This document shows, piece by piece, positions 50,856 through 58,221 of a DNA stretch of 64,000 bases. Numbering within the stretch: position 1 is the first letter of the stretch; the number at the start of each line of letters is the position of its first letter. Location of the stretch: the NCBI RefSeq assembly GCF_009739905.1, contig NZ_CP034279.1, positions 434,001 through 498,000 of the forward strand. Reading direction: 5' to 3'. Under the pieces are notes generated by a model that was given only the letters and a program-made list of their open reading frames with translations, did no database searches and was not told the DNA's origin. Source of the DNA: Streptomyces ficellus (GTDB taxonomy: Bacteria; Actinomycetota; Actinomycetes; Streptomycetales; Streptomycetaceae). Position numbers and translations under genes: made by a program.

Positions 50856-52454
50856 TCAGGGGTGGCGCGGGGGGACGAGGATGCCGGGGTTGAGCACGCC
50901 GGCGGGGTCGAGCTCCGCCTTGGCGGCCTGGAGGACGCGGACGCCGAGGGGGCCCACCTCCGTGGCGTACCAGTCCCGGTGGTCGGTGCCCACGCCGTGG
51001 TGGTGGCTGATGGTGCCCCCGGCGGCGAGGATCGCCTCGTTGGCGGCGTGCTTGGCCGGTGCCCAGTGCGCGACGGGGTCCTCGCCCTGGGCGGAGACGA
51101 CCGTGAAGTACAGGGAGGCGCCGTTCTCGTACACGTGCGAGATGTGGCACATGACCAGCGGGGGCGTGCCCGCGTCGGTGAGGGTGGTGGTGAGGGCCAG
51201 GCGGACGCCCTGGTAGAGCTCCGGGATCGCGGACCAGAAGGCGGCGGTCTCCAGGGTCTCGGCGAAGGCGCCGGCGTCCAGGAGCGCGTCGCGCAGGTAG
51301 GGGGCGTTGTAGCGGCCGTGGGCCCAGCGGTCGCCGGGTTCGCTGCCGACGTGCTCGCCGCCCTCGGCGAGGAGCACCTGGTGGACGCCGGTCCGGCACT
51401 CCTCGTTCGCCGCGGCCGTCCCCTCGTAGCCGACGACCGCCATGCAGCCGGCCGAGCCGGCGGCGTCGGCGCTGCCGATGCGGTCGGGCTGGGCGAGCCC
51501 GATGAAGGTCTCCGTCTCGTCGGAGAGGCGCAGCACGGTGGGGCGCGGGCCGTCCTGGGCGATCCTGCGGAGCGCGGCGGCGCCGGCCTCGAAGGAGGCG
51601 AAGCGCCAGCCCTCGTAGACCCGCTCCTGGGGCAGCGGGCGGATCCGGACGGTCACCGAGGTGATGACGCCGAGCGCGCCCTCGGAGCCGAGGACGAGCT
51701 GGCGCAGGTCGGGACCGGCGGCCGAGCGGGGGGCGCGTCCGGTCTCCCAGGTGCCCTCCGGGGTGGCGACGGTGAGACCGAGGACCATCTCGTCGAACCG
51801 GCCGTACCCGGCGGAGGCCTGGCCGCTGGAGCGGGCGGCGGCGAAGCCGCCGATGGTGGCCCACTCGTAGGACTGGGGGAAGTGGCCGAGCGTGTAGCCG
51901 CGTTCGTTGAGCAGGGCTTCGGCGCGGGGCGCGCGCAGGCCGGGCTGGAGGGTGGCGGTGCGGGAGACCTCGTCCAGGCCCAGCAGGGCGTCCAGCCTGC
52001 GCAGGTCGAGGGCGACGAAGGTGGTGCGCTCGGGGGCGAGGCCGCCGACGACGGAGGTGCCGCCGCCGAACGGTACGGCGGCCACCTGGTGTTCGGCGCA
52101 GACGCGCAGGACAGCGAGGACCTCGTCGTGGCTGCCGGGCAGCAGGACGGCGGCGGGGATGTCGTCGACCTCGCCGGCGCGGATGCGCAGCAGGTCGGGG
52201 GTGGACTTGCCGCGGGTGTGCCGGATGCGGGTCTCGGCGTCGGTGCGCAGGTGGGCGGGGTCGCCGAGGCAGTCGGCGAGGGCGCGGTGCGCCTCGGGGG
52301 TGAGCGGGGACCCGGGGACCGCGATGTCGTCCAGTGCGGTGGGGCCGCTGCCCCGCGGGGTGACGCCGAGCAGGTCGCGCAGCAGGCCGGTCACGGTGTC
52401 GGGCAGGGGTGCCGCCTTGGCCGGGTCGCCCCAGCCGCTCCACAACATGTCCAC
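50856..52454 (-). CDS. FAD-binding oxidoreductase of the alkyl-DHAP synthase family
   Basis: This protein has about 532 residues. The FAD-binding PCMH domain has VAAVPFGGGTSVVGGLAPER. The C-terminal FAD-linked oxidase domain has the hallmark ISHHHGVGTDHRDW motif, which in alkyldihydroxyacetonephosphate synthases holds the catalytic histidines. YEWATIGGFAAARSSGQASA and FDEMVLGLTVATPEG also match that family. These enzymes replace the acyl chain of acyl-DHAP by a long-chain alcohol, giving ether lipids. The start GTG 52454 gives VDMLWSGWGDP, the family's usual N-terminus; GTG 52472 is a longer alternative. It is followed by a lipid kinase and is divergent from TetR-glpD. Confidence 0.85.
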   Translation of the reverse strand: MDMLWSGWGDPAKAAPLPDTVTGLLRDLLGVTPRGSGPTALDDIAVPGSPLTPEAHRALADCLGDPAHLRTDAETRIRHTRGKSTPDLLRIRAGEVDDIPAAVLLPGSHDEVLAVLRVCAEHQVAAVPFGGGTSVVGGLAPERTTFVALDLRRLDALLGLDEVSRTATLQPGLRAPRAEALLNERGYTLGHFPQSYEWATIGGFAAARSSGQASAGYGRFDEMVLGLTVATPEGTWETGRAPRSAAGPDLRQLVLGSEGALGVITSVTVRIRPLPQERVYEGWRFASFEAGAAALRRIAQDGPRPTVLRLSDETETFIGLAQPDRIGSADAAGSAGCMAVVGYEGTAAANEECRTGVHQVLLAEGGEHVGSEPGDRWAHGRYNAPYLRDALLDAGAFAETLETAAFWSAIPELYQGVRLALTTTLTDAGTPPLVMCHISHVYENGASLYFTVVSAQGEDPVAHWAPAKHAANEAILAAGGTISHHHGVGTDHRDWYATEVGPLGVRVLQAAKAELDPAGVLNPGILVPPRHP

Positions 52455-52515
52455 GGGGATCGGTTTCCTCACCGTCGGTTCGGGATCGTGGCGTGCTCGC
52501 CGGCCCGCCTGGCGG

Positions 52516-52547
52516 TACACTGTGACAGATGACGCCCATTCGTCACA
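52516..52547 (+). promoter_or_regulatory. -10 element and overlapping palindromic operator at the TetR gene start
   Basis: TACACT (52516-52521) is a good -10, placing transcription start at or near the ATG at 52529, so the transcript is probably leaderless. TGTGACAGATG (52521-52531) and CATTCGTCACA (52537-52547) form an inverted repeat matching at 9 of 11 positions with a 5-bp centre. Its position over the -10, start site and first codons is that of an autoregulatory operator. It lies in the 74-bp gap to the divergent ADHAPS-like gene and could govern both directions. Confidence 0.6.
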
Positions 52548-53128
52548 ACCATTCGGACGGGGAAGCCGTCCTCGACGCGGCCCGCGACTGCGTCCTCGCC
52601 GTCGGCGTCCGCCGCACGACGCTCACCGACGTGGCCCGCCGCGCCGGGGTCTCGCGCATGACGCTCTACCGCAGGTGGCCGGACGTGCGCACGCTGGTCG
52701 GGGACGTGATGACCCGTGAGTGGGTCGGCCTGGCCGTGGCGGCGATGCCCGAGCGCGTCCCGGGCGCCCCGGCCCGGACGCGGCTCGTCGACGGGCTGGT
52801 CGCCGGGATCGAGGCGTTCCGCGCCCATCCGCTGTTCCACAAGATCCTCGACGTGGACCCCGAGCTGCTGCTGCCCTACGTGCTCGACCGGCGGGGAGCG
52901 AGCCAGGACGCGCTGCTGGGCCTCATCACCGGTGCGCTGAAGGAGGGGCACGCCGACGGTTCCGTCCGCACGGCGCACCCCGACCTCCAGGCCCGGTCCG
53001 TCCTGCTGGTCGTCCAGTCCTTCACGCTCTCGCTGCGCACCATGACCGACGCGTCCGACCCCGCGCTCGACGAAGCGGCCTTCCTCGGTGAGCTGCGGAC
53101 CCTCCTGGAAAGGACCCTCACCCCATGA
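52529..53128 (+). CDS. TetR/AcrR-family transcriptional regulator
   Basis: This 199-aa protein has an N-terminal TetR HTH at about residues 10-57 (EAVLDAARDCVLAVGVRRTT, then DVARRAGVSRMTLYRRWPDV). The ligand-binding helical domain follows (LVDGLVAGIEAFRAHPLFHK, then LLPYVLDRRGASQDALLGLI). The gene appears leaderless and overlaps glpD by 4 nt (ATGA), so regulator and enzyme are coupled. It probably senses an acyl or lipid-type ligand and represses its own operon and the divergent lipid genes via the palindrome at its start; that is inference from position. Confidence 0.9.
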   Translation: MTPIRHNHSDGEAVLDAARDCVLAVGVRRTTLTDVARRAGVSRMTLYRRWPDVRTLVGDVMTREWVGLAVAAMPERVPGAPARTRLVDGLVAGIEAFRAHPLFHKILDVDPELLLPYVLDRRGASQDALLGLITGALKEGHADGSVRTAHPDLQARSVLLVVQSFTLSLRTMTDASDPALDEAAFLGELRTLLERTLTP

Positions 53129-54723
53129 GCCACCCGCGCACCACACGTGCTTCTTCGTCGCTGAGCGCGGCGCGCCGCCGCCGTGAACTGGCCGGGCTCG
53201 CCGACGGGGAACAGGTCGACGTCCTGGTCGTCGGCCTCGGGGCCACCGGCGCGGGCGCCGCGCTCGATGCCGCGTCCCGGGGGCTGACCGTCGCCGCGAT
53301 CGACGCCCACGACCTGGCCTTCGGCACCTCCCGGTGGAGTTCCAAGCTCATCCACGGCGGCCTGCGCTACCTGGCCACCGGACAGCTCGACGTCGCCCAC
53401 GAGAGCGCCGTGGAGCGCGGTGTCCTGATGGAGCGGACCGCACCCCACCTGGTCGCCGCCCAGCCCTTCGTGCTGCCGCTCACCCCGCTGGTCTCCCGGT
53501 CGCAGGCGGCGCTCGCGCGCGCCGGACTGCACGCCGGCGACCTGCTGCGCGCCTCGGCGCGTACGTCGCGCTCCACGCTGCCCGGGCCGCGCGCCCTCTC
53601 CGCCGTCGAGACCCGGCACATGGCGCCCGCGCTGCGCCCGGCCGGCCTGCGCGGCGGACTGCTCTCCTGGGACGGCCGCCTCAGCGACGACGCCCGGCTG
53701 GTGACCGCCCTGGCCCGGACCGCCGCCGCGCACGGCGCGCGGATCCTCACCCGCACCCGGGCGCTCTCCCTCGACGGGGGCGGCGCCCTCGTGCGGGACG
53801 AACTCACCGGCGAGGAGACGCGGATCAGGGCCCGCGCGGTCGTCAACGCCACCGGCGTCTGGGCGGGCGGCCTCATCGACGACATCCGGCTGCGCCCCTC
53901 GCGCGGCACCCACCTGGTGCTCCGCTCCGAGGACCTCGGCTCCCTCACCGCCGGCATGCACATCCCCATCCCCGGCGAGTCCAACCGCTTCGTCCTGGTC
54001 CTCCCCCAGGGCGACGGACGGGTGTACGTGGGGCTCACCGACGAGCCCGTCGACGGGGACGTCCCGGACGTGCCCGAGGTCCCCGAGACGGACATCGGCT
54101 TCCTGCTCGACGTGCTCGGGTCGGCGCTCGACGTGTCGCTGGGCCGCGCCGACGTGATCGGCGCCTTCGCCGGGCTGCGCCCGCTCCTGGACACGTCCGG
54201 CGCGCCGGGTGCGGCCGGCTCGTCGCGCACGGCCGACATCTCCCGCAGGCACGCGGTACTGACGTCGCCCGACGGGGTCGTCACGGTGGTGGGCGGCAAG
54301 CTCACCACGTACCGCCGCATGGCGCAGGACGCGCTGGACGCGGCCGTCTCGGCCCGCGGCCTCGCCGCCGGTCCGTGCCGCACGGCCGCCCTGCCGCTGG
54401 TGGGCGCCGCGTCGCCGGGCACCCTCGCCCGGCTGGACGCTCCCCGCCGGCTGGTCCGCCGCTACGGCACCGAGGCGCCCGCCGTGCACGCCCTGGGCCT
54501 CACGGACCCGCAGCTGGCGCGCCCCGTCGTACCGGGCCACCCGGTCACCGTGGCGGAACTCGTGTGGGCGGTGCGCCACGAGGGCGCCCTCGACGAGGGC
54601 GACCTGCTGGACCGCCGCACCCGGATCGGCGTCGTGCCGCAGGACCGGGAGACGGCACTGAGCACGGCGACGGAGGTGCTGCGCCACGAGGACGACGAGA
54701 GGCTGACGCCGCACGCCTCGTAG
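53125..54723 (+). CDS. glpD: Aerobic glycerol-3-phosphate dehydrogenase
   Basis: This 532-aa flavoprotein oxidises sn-glycerol 3-phosphate to DHAP and passes electrons to the quinone pool. DVLVVGLGATGAGAALDAAS is the FAD Rossmann loop. GTSRWSSKLIHGGLRYL is the diagnostic GlpD motif. RPSRGTHLVLR, LPQGDGRVYVGLTDEPVDGD and VVTVVGGKLTTYRRMAQDAL are family segments. The C-terminal helical domain is AELVWAVRHEGALDEGDLLD, DLLDRRTRIG. It is coupled to the TetR gene by a 4-nt overlap. DHAP is the substrate backbone for acyl/alkyl-DHAP made by the divergent ADHAPS-like enzyme, giving the locus a common theme. Confidence 0.92.
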   Translation: MSHPRTTRASSSLSAARRRRELAGLADGEQVDVLVVGLGATGAGAALDAASRGLTVAAIDAHDLAFGTSRWSSKLIHGGLRYLATGQLDVAHESAVERGVLMERTAPHLVAAQPFVLPLTPLVSRSQAALARAGLHAGDLLRASARTSRSTLPGPRALSAVETRHMAPALRPAGLRGGLLSWDGRLSDDARLVTALARTAAAHGARILTRTRALSLDGGGALVRDELTGEETRIRARAVVNATGVWAGGLIDDIRLRPSRGTHLVLRSEDLGSLTAGMHIPIPGESNRFVLVLPQGDGRVYVGLTDEPVDGDVPDVPEVPETDIGFLLDVLGSALDVSLGRADVIGAFAGLRPLLDTSGAPGAAGSSRTADISRRHAVLTSPDGVVTVVGGKLTTYRRMAQDALDAAVSARGLAAGPCRTAALPLVGAASPGTLARLDAPRRLVRRYGTEAPAVHALGLTDPQLARPVVPGHPVTVAELVWAVRHEGALDEGDLLDRRTRIGVVPQDRETALSTATEVLRHEDDERLTPHAS

Positions 54724-54853
54724 GCTGCGCGCCGGGTGTGGAACACCGGGTGTGGAACAGGGGTTCGCGCCCCGGCGTGCGGTACAGGGGTTCACGCCCC
54801 TCGGCGTGGGACGGAACGCACGCCCCGTGGGCGCGTAACAGGCTGCGCGCCGG
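54722..54853. repeat. Degenerate tandem repeats between glpD and a small gene
   Basis: The stretch holds AGGCTGCGCGCCGG at both ends (54722-54735 and 54840-54853), two copies of GGGTGTGGAACA, and two imperfect units of period 27 (54746-54773 and 54773-54800, 23/28 matching). Each unit contains a GGGGTTCrCGCCCC hairpin. It lies between convergent genes and may act as a terminator. The origin is unclear. Confidence 0.55.
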
Positions 54854-54858
54854 ACGAG

Positions 54859-54978
54859 TCAGTTGCTGTGCCGGGTCAGGCTGTAGCAGAGGATCAGTAC
54901 GGCCACGGCCATCACGGTCACGTGCAGCCACGCGGGGGCGGCCGAGGCGTCCTGCGAAGCGGTCACGATGGGGTTCAC
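54859..54978 (-). CDS. 39-aa single-span membrane protein
   Basis: This is a short gene of 39 residues. It starts at GTG 54978 with a good ribosome site (CGGAGGAACCC), reads MNPIVTASQDASAAPAWLH, then has one hydrophobic helix (VTVMAVAVLILCYSL) and ends TRHSN. The sharp coding-like GC bias, canonical Shine-Dalgarno spacing and transmembrane pattern support it. Polar head, single helix and short tail resemble small streptomycete membrane peptides. The function is unknown. Confidence 0.55.
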   Translation of the reverse strand: MNPIVTASQDASAAPAWLHVTVMAVAVLILCYSLTRHSN

Positions 54979-55169
54979 GGGTTCCTCCGGGTCACATCGT
55001 CGTCGTCATGGTGGTGTTGTCGTGTCACGTCCCGCGCGTACCCCGCGTCGCGGGGCCGACGCGGGCGCCGGGGCCGCTTCGTGTTCCGAGACGAATGGCG
55101 GCCCACCGCCCGTGCGGGACGACGGATGGCCGGCACGGGGCGGGCGCGGGGCGGGTCCGGGCCCGCCGG

Positions 55170-56024
55170 TCACCCGTATTCGCTCTCCGCCCTCGCCAGT
55201 GCGAGCACCCCGGCGACGACGAGGCCGACCCCGACCAGCTCCGGCAGCAGCCACCAGTGGCCGCGCAGGTGTTCCTCGTAGAGCAGCACCCCCAGCACCA
55301 GGCTCACGGTCGCGTCCCCGAGGGTGAGCGCCGGCTGCGACGCCACCAGCGGGCCGCCCTGGAGGGCGTGTTCGAGCAGGAGCAGCGCGGCGACACCGCA
55401 CGCGGCGAAGGCGTAGGTGTGCCAGGTGGTGAAGAACGCGCCGACGCCCTCGTCGTCGAGGATGTGCATGGACGTCTTCATCAGGCAGGCGGTCAGCGCG
55501 TAGCAGACGGCGGTGGCGGCCCCGAGGCACCCGGCGCGCGCCTTCCCCGGGGGGCGGCGCAGCGCGGTGGCCGTCAGCAGCAGGACCACCACGGCGCACA
55601 CCGCCAGGGTCGGGATCCACCGGTCCAGTGGCACACGGGTGCGGTTGCCCTGCGGTGAGGCGGCGACCATGGCGAGGACCAGCCCGCCGACGACGGCGGC
55701 CACCGCCGCCCACAGGCGCGGGGCCATGCTCCGGCGGTCCGCGAGCGACCCGAACAGCAGGGCCAGCGGCAGCTCCAGGACGAACAGGGGCTGTACGAGG
55801 GCGAGGGGCCCGGTCGCCAGGGCGGCGGCCTGGCCCACGCCGGCGACGATCACGCACAGGATGCCGGCGAGCCACAGGGGCCGGCGCAACAGGTCGAGCA
55901 CCATGCCGGGGCGGAAGCCCTGCGTCTGGGGGACGGTCAGCGTGGCACGGCGCTGGAGCACGGTGGCGAGACCGTTGGCGGTCGCGGCGCACAGCGCGAA
56001 GACGGTGGGGAGGAGGACGCCCAT
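55170..56024 (-). CDS. DMT-superfamily transporter (EamA-like)
   Basis: This 284-aa membrane protein has about nine to ten helices, starting GVLLPTVFALCAATANGLAT. Later helices include LWLAGILCVIVAGVGQAAAL, RLWAAVAAVVGGLVLAMVAA, and the C-terminal VSLVLGVLLYEEHLRGHWWL with VGVGLVVAGVLAL. The layout of two EamA-like halves with VQPLFVLELPLALLFGSLAD fits DMT transporters that export metabolites. Start ATG 56024. The substrate is unknown. Confidence 0.82.
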   Translation of the reverse strand: MGVLLPTVFALCAATANGLATVLQRRATLTVPQTQGFRPGMVLDLLRRPLWLAGILCVIVAGVGQAAALATGPLALVQPLFVLELPLALLFGSLADRRSMAPRLWAAVAAVVGGLVLAMVAASPQGNRTRVPLDRWIPTLAVCAVVVLLLTATALRRPPGKARAGCLGAATAVCYALTACLMKTSMHILDDEGVGAFFTTWHTYAFAACGVAALLLLEHALQGGPLVASQPALTLGDATVSLVLGVLLYEEHLRGHWWLLPELVGVGLVVAGVLALARAESEYG

Positions 56025-56124
56025 CCGTCGATCCTCGCCCCGCGAGCGGGTGCCGGGGCGCCGACACGGCCGGGCCCCGGCCAGAGGAGTGGGGTGAACA
56101 CCGGTCCGCCCGCCCGCGGCGGGG

Positions 56125-56484
56125 TCAGCCGTCCTTCAGCTCGTCCACCACGCCCCGGACCACGTCCACGGAGGAGTTCAGCGCCTCACGGGACGCGGCG
56201 CGGGCGACCCGCATGCGCTTCGAGCCGTAGTGGACGAGGACGGAGGCACCCGACGCGTAGACGACGGTGAGCGCGCCCGCGACCCGTTCGGGGGTCCACA
56301 CGCGCTCCAGGCCGCGCACCAGCGTCGAGTGCGCCGACCAGAGGGCGAGCAGCCCGCACGCCCCGCCGGCCGCCAGGGCCGCGACGCCGTGGCGGGCTTC
56401 GGACAGGCCGAGGCTCGCCTCGTCCCGCGCGATGTCGAGGTCCTCGCGGACCGTGTTGCGTGTCTCCTCGGGCAACGGCTCCAT
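56125..56484 (-). CDS. Small membrane protein, phage-holin-family-like
   Basis: This 119-aa protein has an N-terminal amphipathic helical part (REDLDIARDEASLGLSEARH), two hydrophobic segments (VAALAAGGACGLLALWSAHS and VAGALTVVYASGASVLVHYG), and a helical C-terminus (EALNSSVDVVRGVVDELKDG). The pattern resembles the DUF1469/phage holin family seen as host-encoded membrane proteins in actinobacteria; no phage genes are near, so it is not a holin in context. The function is unknown. The start is ATG 56484. Confidence 0.6.
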   Translation of the reverse strand: MEPLPEETRNTVREDLDIARDEASLGLSEARHGVAALAAGGACGLLALWSAHSTLVRGLERVWTPERVAGALTVVYASGASVLVHYGSKRMRVARAASREALNSSVDVVRGVVDELKDG

Positions 56485-56658
56485 GCCGCGCTCGTACCCG
56501 CGCCGCGTGCGGCCATTCCCGGGCCACCGGTGCCGCCCCGGGAAACGCCGACGGCCCCGCCGGCGGGGGAAGGCGGCGGGGCCGTGGCGGGACGGAGGGG
56601 GGCCGTCCCGAAGGGGGATGTCTTTCGTCTGCCCCCGGTCCGGCGGGTCATGCCTGGG

Positions 56659-57303
56659 TCAGCCGGGGCGGTGGGCGTGGACGTAGAGATGGGGTTCGGG
56701 TTCCGCGTCCGGCCCGTGGGGACGGTAGAGCGCGGTGTGGTGGTGGACGACCTCCAGGCCCGCGTCCTCCAGCACCCGCAGCTGGTCCGCGGCCGCCAGG
56801 CTGCTCACCGTGACCCGGTGCCCCATCCACTCGATGTCGAGGTTCCTGACGTCACCGGGCACGGTGGCCATGGCGAACGCGCCACCGGGAGCGACCCACG
56901 ACGCCATGGCGGACAGGGACGTCTCCACCTCGGGCTGGTCCATCATCAGCAGCGGGAAGAACGCGCACACCGCGTCGTAGCCGCCCTCCGGCGCCCGGTA
57001 GGCGCGTACGTCGGCCTGCCGGAAGTCCGCGCCGGGCACCCGCCGGCGGGCCAGCCGGACCATTTCGGCCGACACGTCGATGCCGGTCACGGCGAAACCC
57101 GCCCGGACGAGCGTCTCCGCGGCGGGACGCCCGGTGCCGCTGCCCACGTCCAGGACGCGCGCGCCGGGCCGGAGCCGGCCGGTGAGCCAGTCCAGCGCCT
57201 CCAGTTGACCGGGCACGTCGGCGAACACCTCTTCGTACCGCGCGCCGACCGCGTCGAAGACCTCGGCGGCCGACGCGCCCCCGGGCCGTGGCACCTGGCT
57301 CAC
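56659..57303 (-). CDS. Class I SAM-dependent methyltransferase
   Basis: This 214-aa enzyme has the nucleotide-binding motif ARVLDVGSGTGRPAAETLVR (motif I) and FAVTGIDVSAEMVRLARRR (motif II). Motif IV-like GYDAVCAFFPLLMMDQPEVE and a C-terminal part LRVLEDAGLEVVHHHTALYR complete the fold. GTG 57303 is the start because GGAGGTGGG is just upstream; the longer frame adds non-conserved residues. The substrate is unknown. It is divergent from the DUF3291 gene across a 312-bp gap. Confidence 0.85.
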   Translation of the reverse strand: MSQVPRPGGASAAEVFDAVGARYEEVFADVPGQLEALDWLTGRLRPGARVLDVGSGTGRPAAETLVRAGFAVTGIDVSAEMVRLARRRVPGADFRQADVRAYRAPEGGYDAVCAFFPLLMMDQPEVETSLSAMASWVAPGGAFAMATVPGDVRNLDIEWMGHRVTVSSLAAADQLRVLEDAGLEVVHHHTALYRPHGPDAEPEPHLYVHAHRPG

Positions 57304-57615
57304 GCGACCCACCTCCGTGGTCGTACGGGATTGAAGCGACGACGGTACCGGCCCCCTGCCGGGGCCCGCCAGGGCGACGTCCGGACGGCGGACACCACCA
57401 CCGCCCCCAGCCGCCGCGAGCGCCTGGGGCAGGGGCACTTGGGCGGGCGGGACGCAACTTCGACAGGGTCCGCACGGGCGGCTACTTTCACCTGGTCCTC
57501 GTTGGGCCGCCCACGGTCACGGGGACTCCTTCAGGCTGCGCCGGCCGCGACAGGACGAGTCGTTCACCCCGCACGCACCCCGGCACACCAACACCCGCTG
57601 ACCACGGAGAGACGC
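57304..57615. promoter_or_regulatory. 312-bp divergent intergenic region, methyltransferase / DUF3291
   Basis: I see no gene here. It should contain the promoters for the two divergent genes. No clear -10 hexamers or palindromes stand out. CGGCTACTTTCACC near 57479 is slightly AT-rich, and the ribosome site for the DUF3291 gene (CGGAGAG) is at 57605. Confidence 0.4.
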
Positions 57616-58179
57616 ATGCCCCACCTTGCTCTGTACACGTTCGGCGTACTGACGTCACCTCTCGCCGACCCCGCGCCTCTCACACGCGAGTTCTACGACG
57701 TGGGGGAGTCCGTCTACCGGGCGATGGGTCAACACCCCGGCTACCTCGCGCATGCTGAAGCGGCGGACGGTGACCGGGGCGTGCTCTTCGACGCGGACTG
57801 GGGTGCGTGGGGAGAGTTCGCCGTACCGGCTTGGTACGGCAAGGGCCGTACACCGGAAACCACCGCCCTGGCCGCCTCCCTCTCGCTCTGGACCGACCTG
57901 CGCTCCGCCTTCGACGCCGTCTACACCGGTCCGCACCGTACGGCCCTGAGCAGGCGTTACGACTGGTTCGAGCGGACGGGGCACCCGAACCACGTGCTGT
58001 GGTGGGTCTCCGACGGCGTGATACCCACCTGGCACAACGGGGTTTCCAGGCTGGAGCACCTCCATGCCCACGGCGCCGCACCGCACGCCTTCACCTTCCA
58101 CGACTCGTTCGCCCCGGACGGGGGCCCGGCGGCGGCCGTCCGGGCATCGCGCGCTCGCCCGGCGCGGGGCGCCGTGTGA
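57616..58179 (+). CDS. DUF3291 domain protein
   Basis: This 187-aa protein has the DUF3291 pattern: HLALYTFGVLTSPLADPAPL at the start, then YDVGESVYRAMGQHPGYLAH and VLWWVSDGVIPTWHNGVSRL with conserved Trp residues and ending EHLHAHGAAPHAFTFHDSF. Members are dimeric alpha/beta barrel-like proteins with unknown substrate; several relate to monooxygenase folds. The start is ATG 57616 with CGGAGAG. The FUSC gene follows 42 bp later on the same strand and may be co-transcribed. Confidence 0.8.
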   Translation: MPHLALYTFGVLTSPLADPAPLTREFYDVGESVYRAMGQHPGYLAHAEAADGDRGVLFDADWGAWGEFAVPAWYGKGRTPETTALAASLSLWTDLRSAFDAVYTGPHRTALSRRYDWFERTGHPNHVLWWVSDGVIPTWHNGVSRLEHLHAHGAAPHAFTFHDSFAPDGGPAAAVRASRARPARGAV

Positions 58180-58221
58180 AGCTGGGCCGAGCCGAGCGGA
58201 GGCCTCGTCGACGGGTGTGCC

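Noticed and set aside
56125..56484. Phage holin and prophage remnant
   Set aside because: The small protein resembles the holin family, but no endolysin, tail, integrase or other phage gene lies nearby, so a prophage is not supported.
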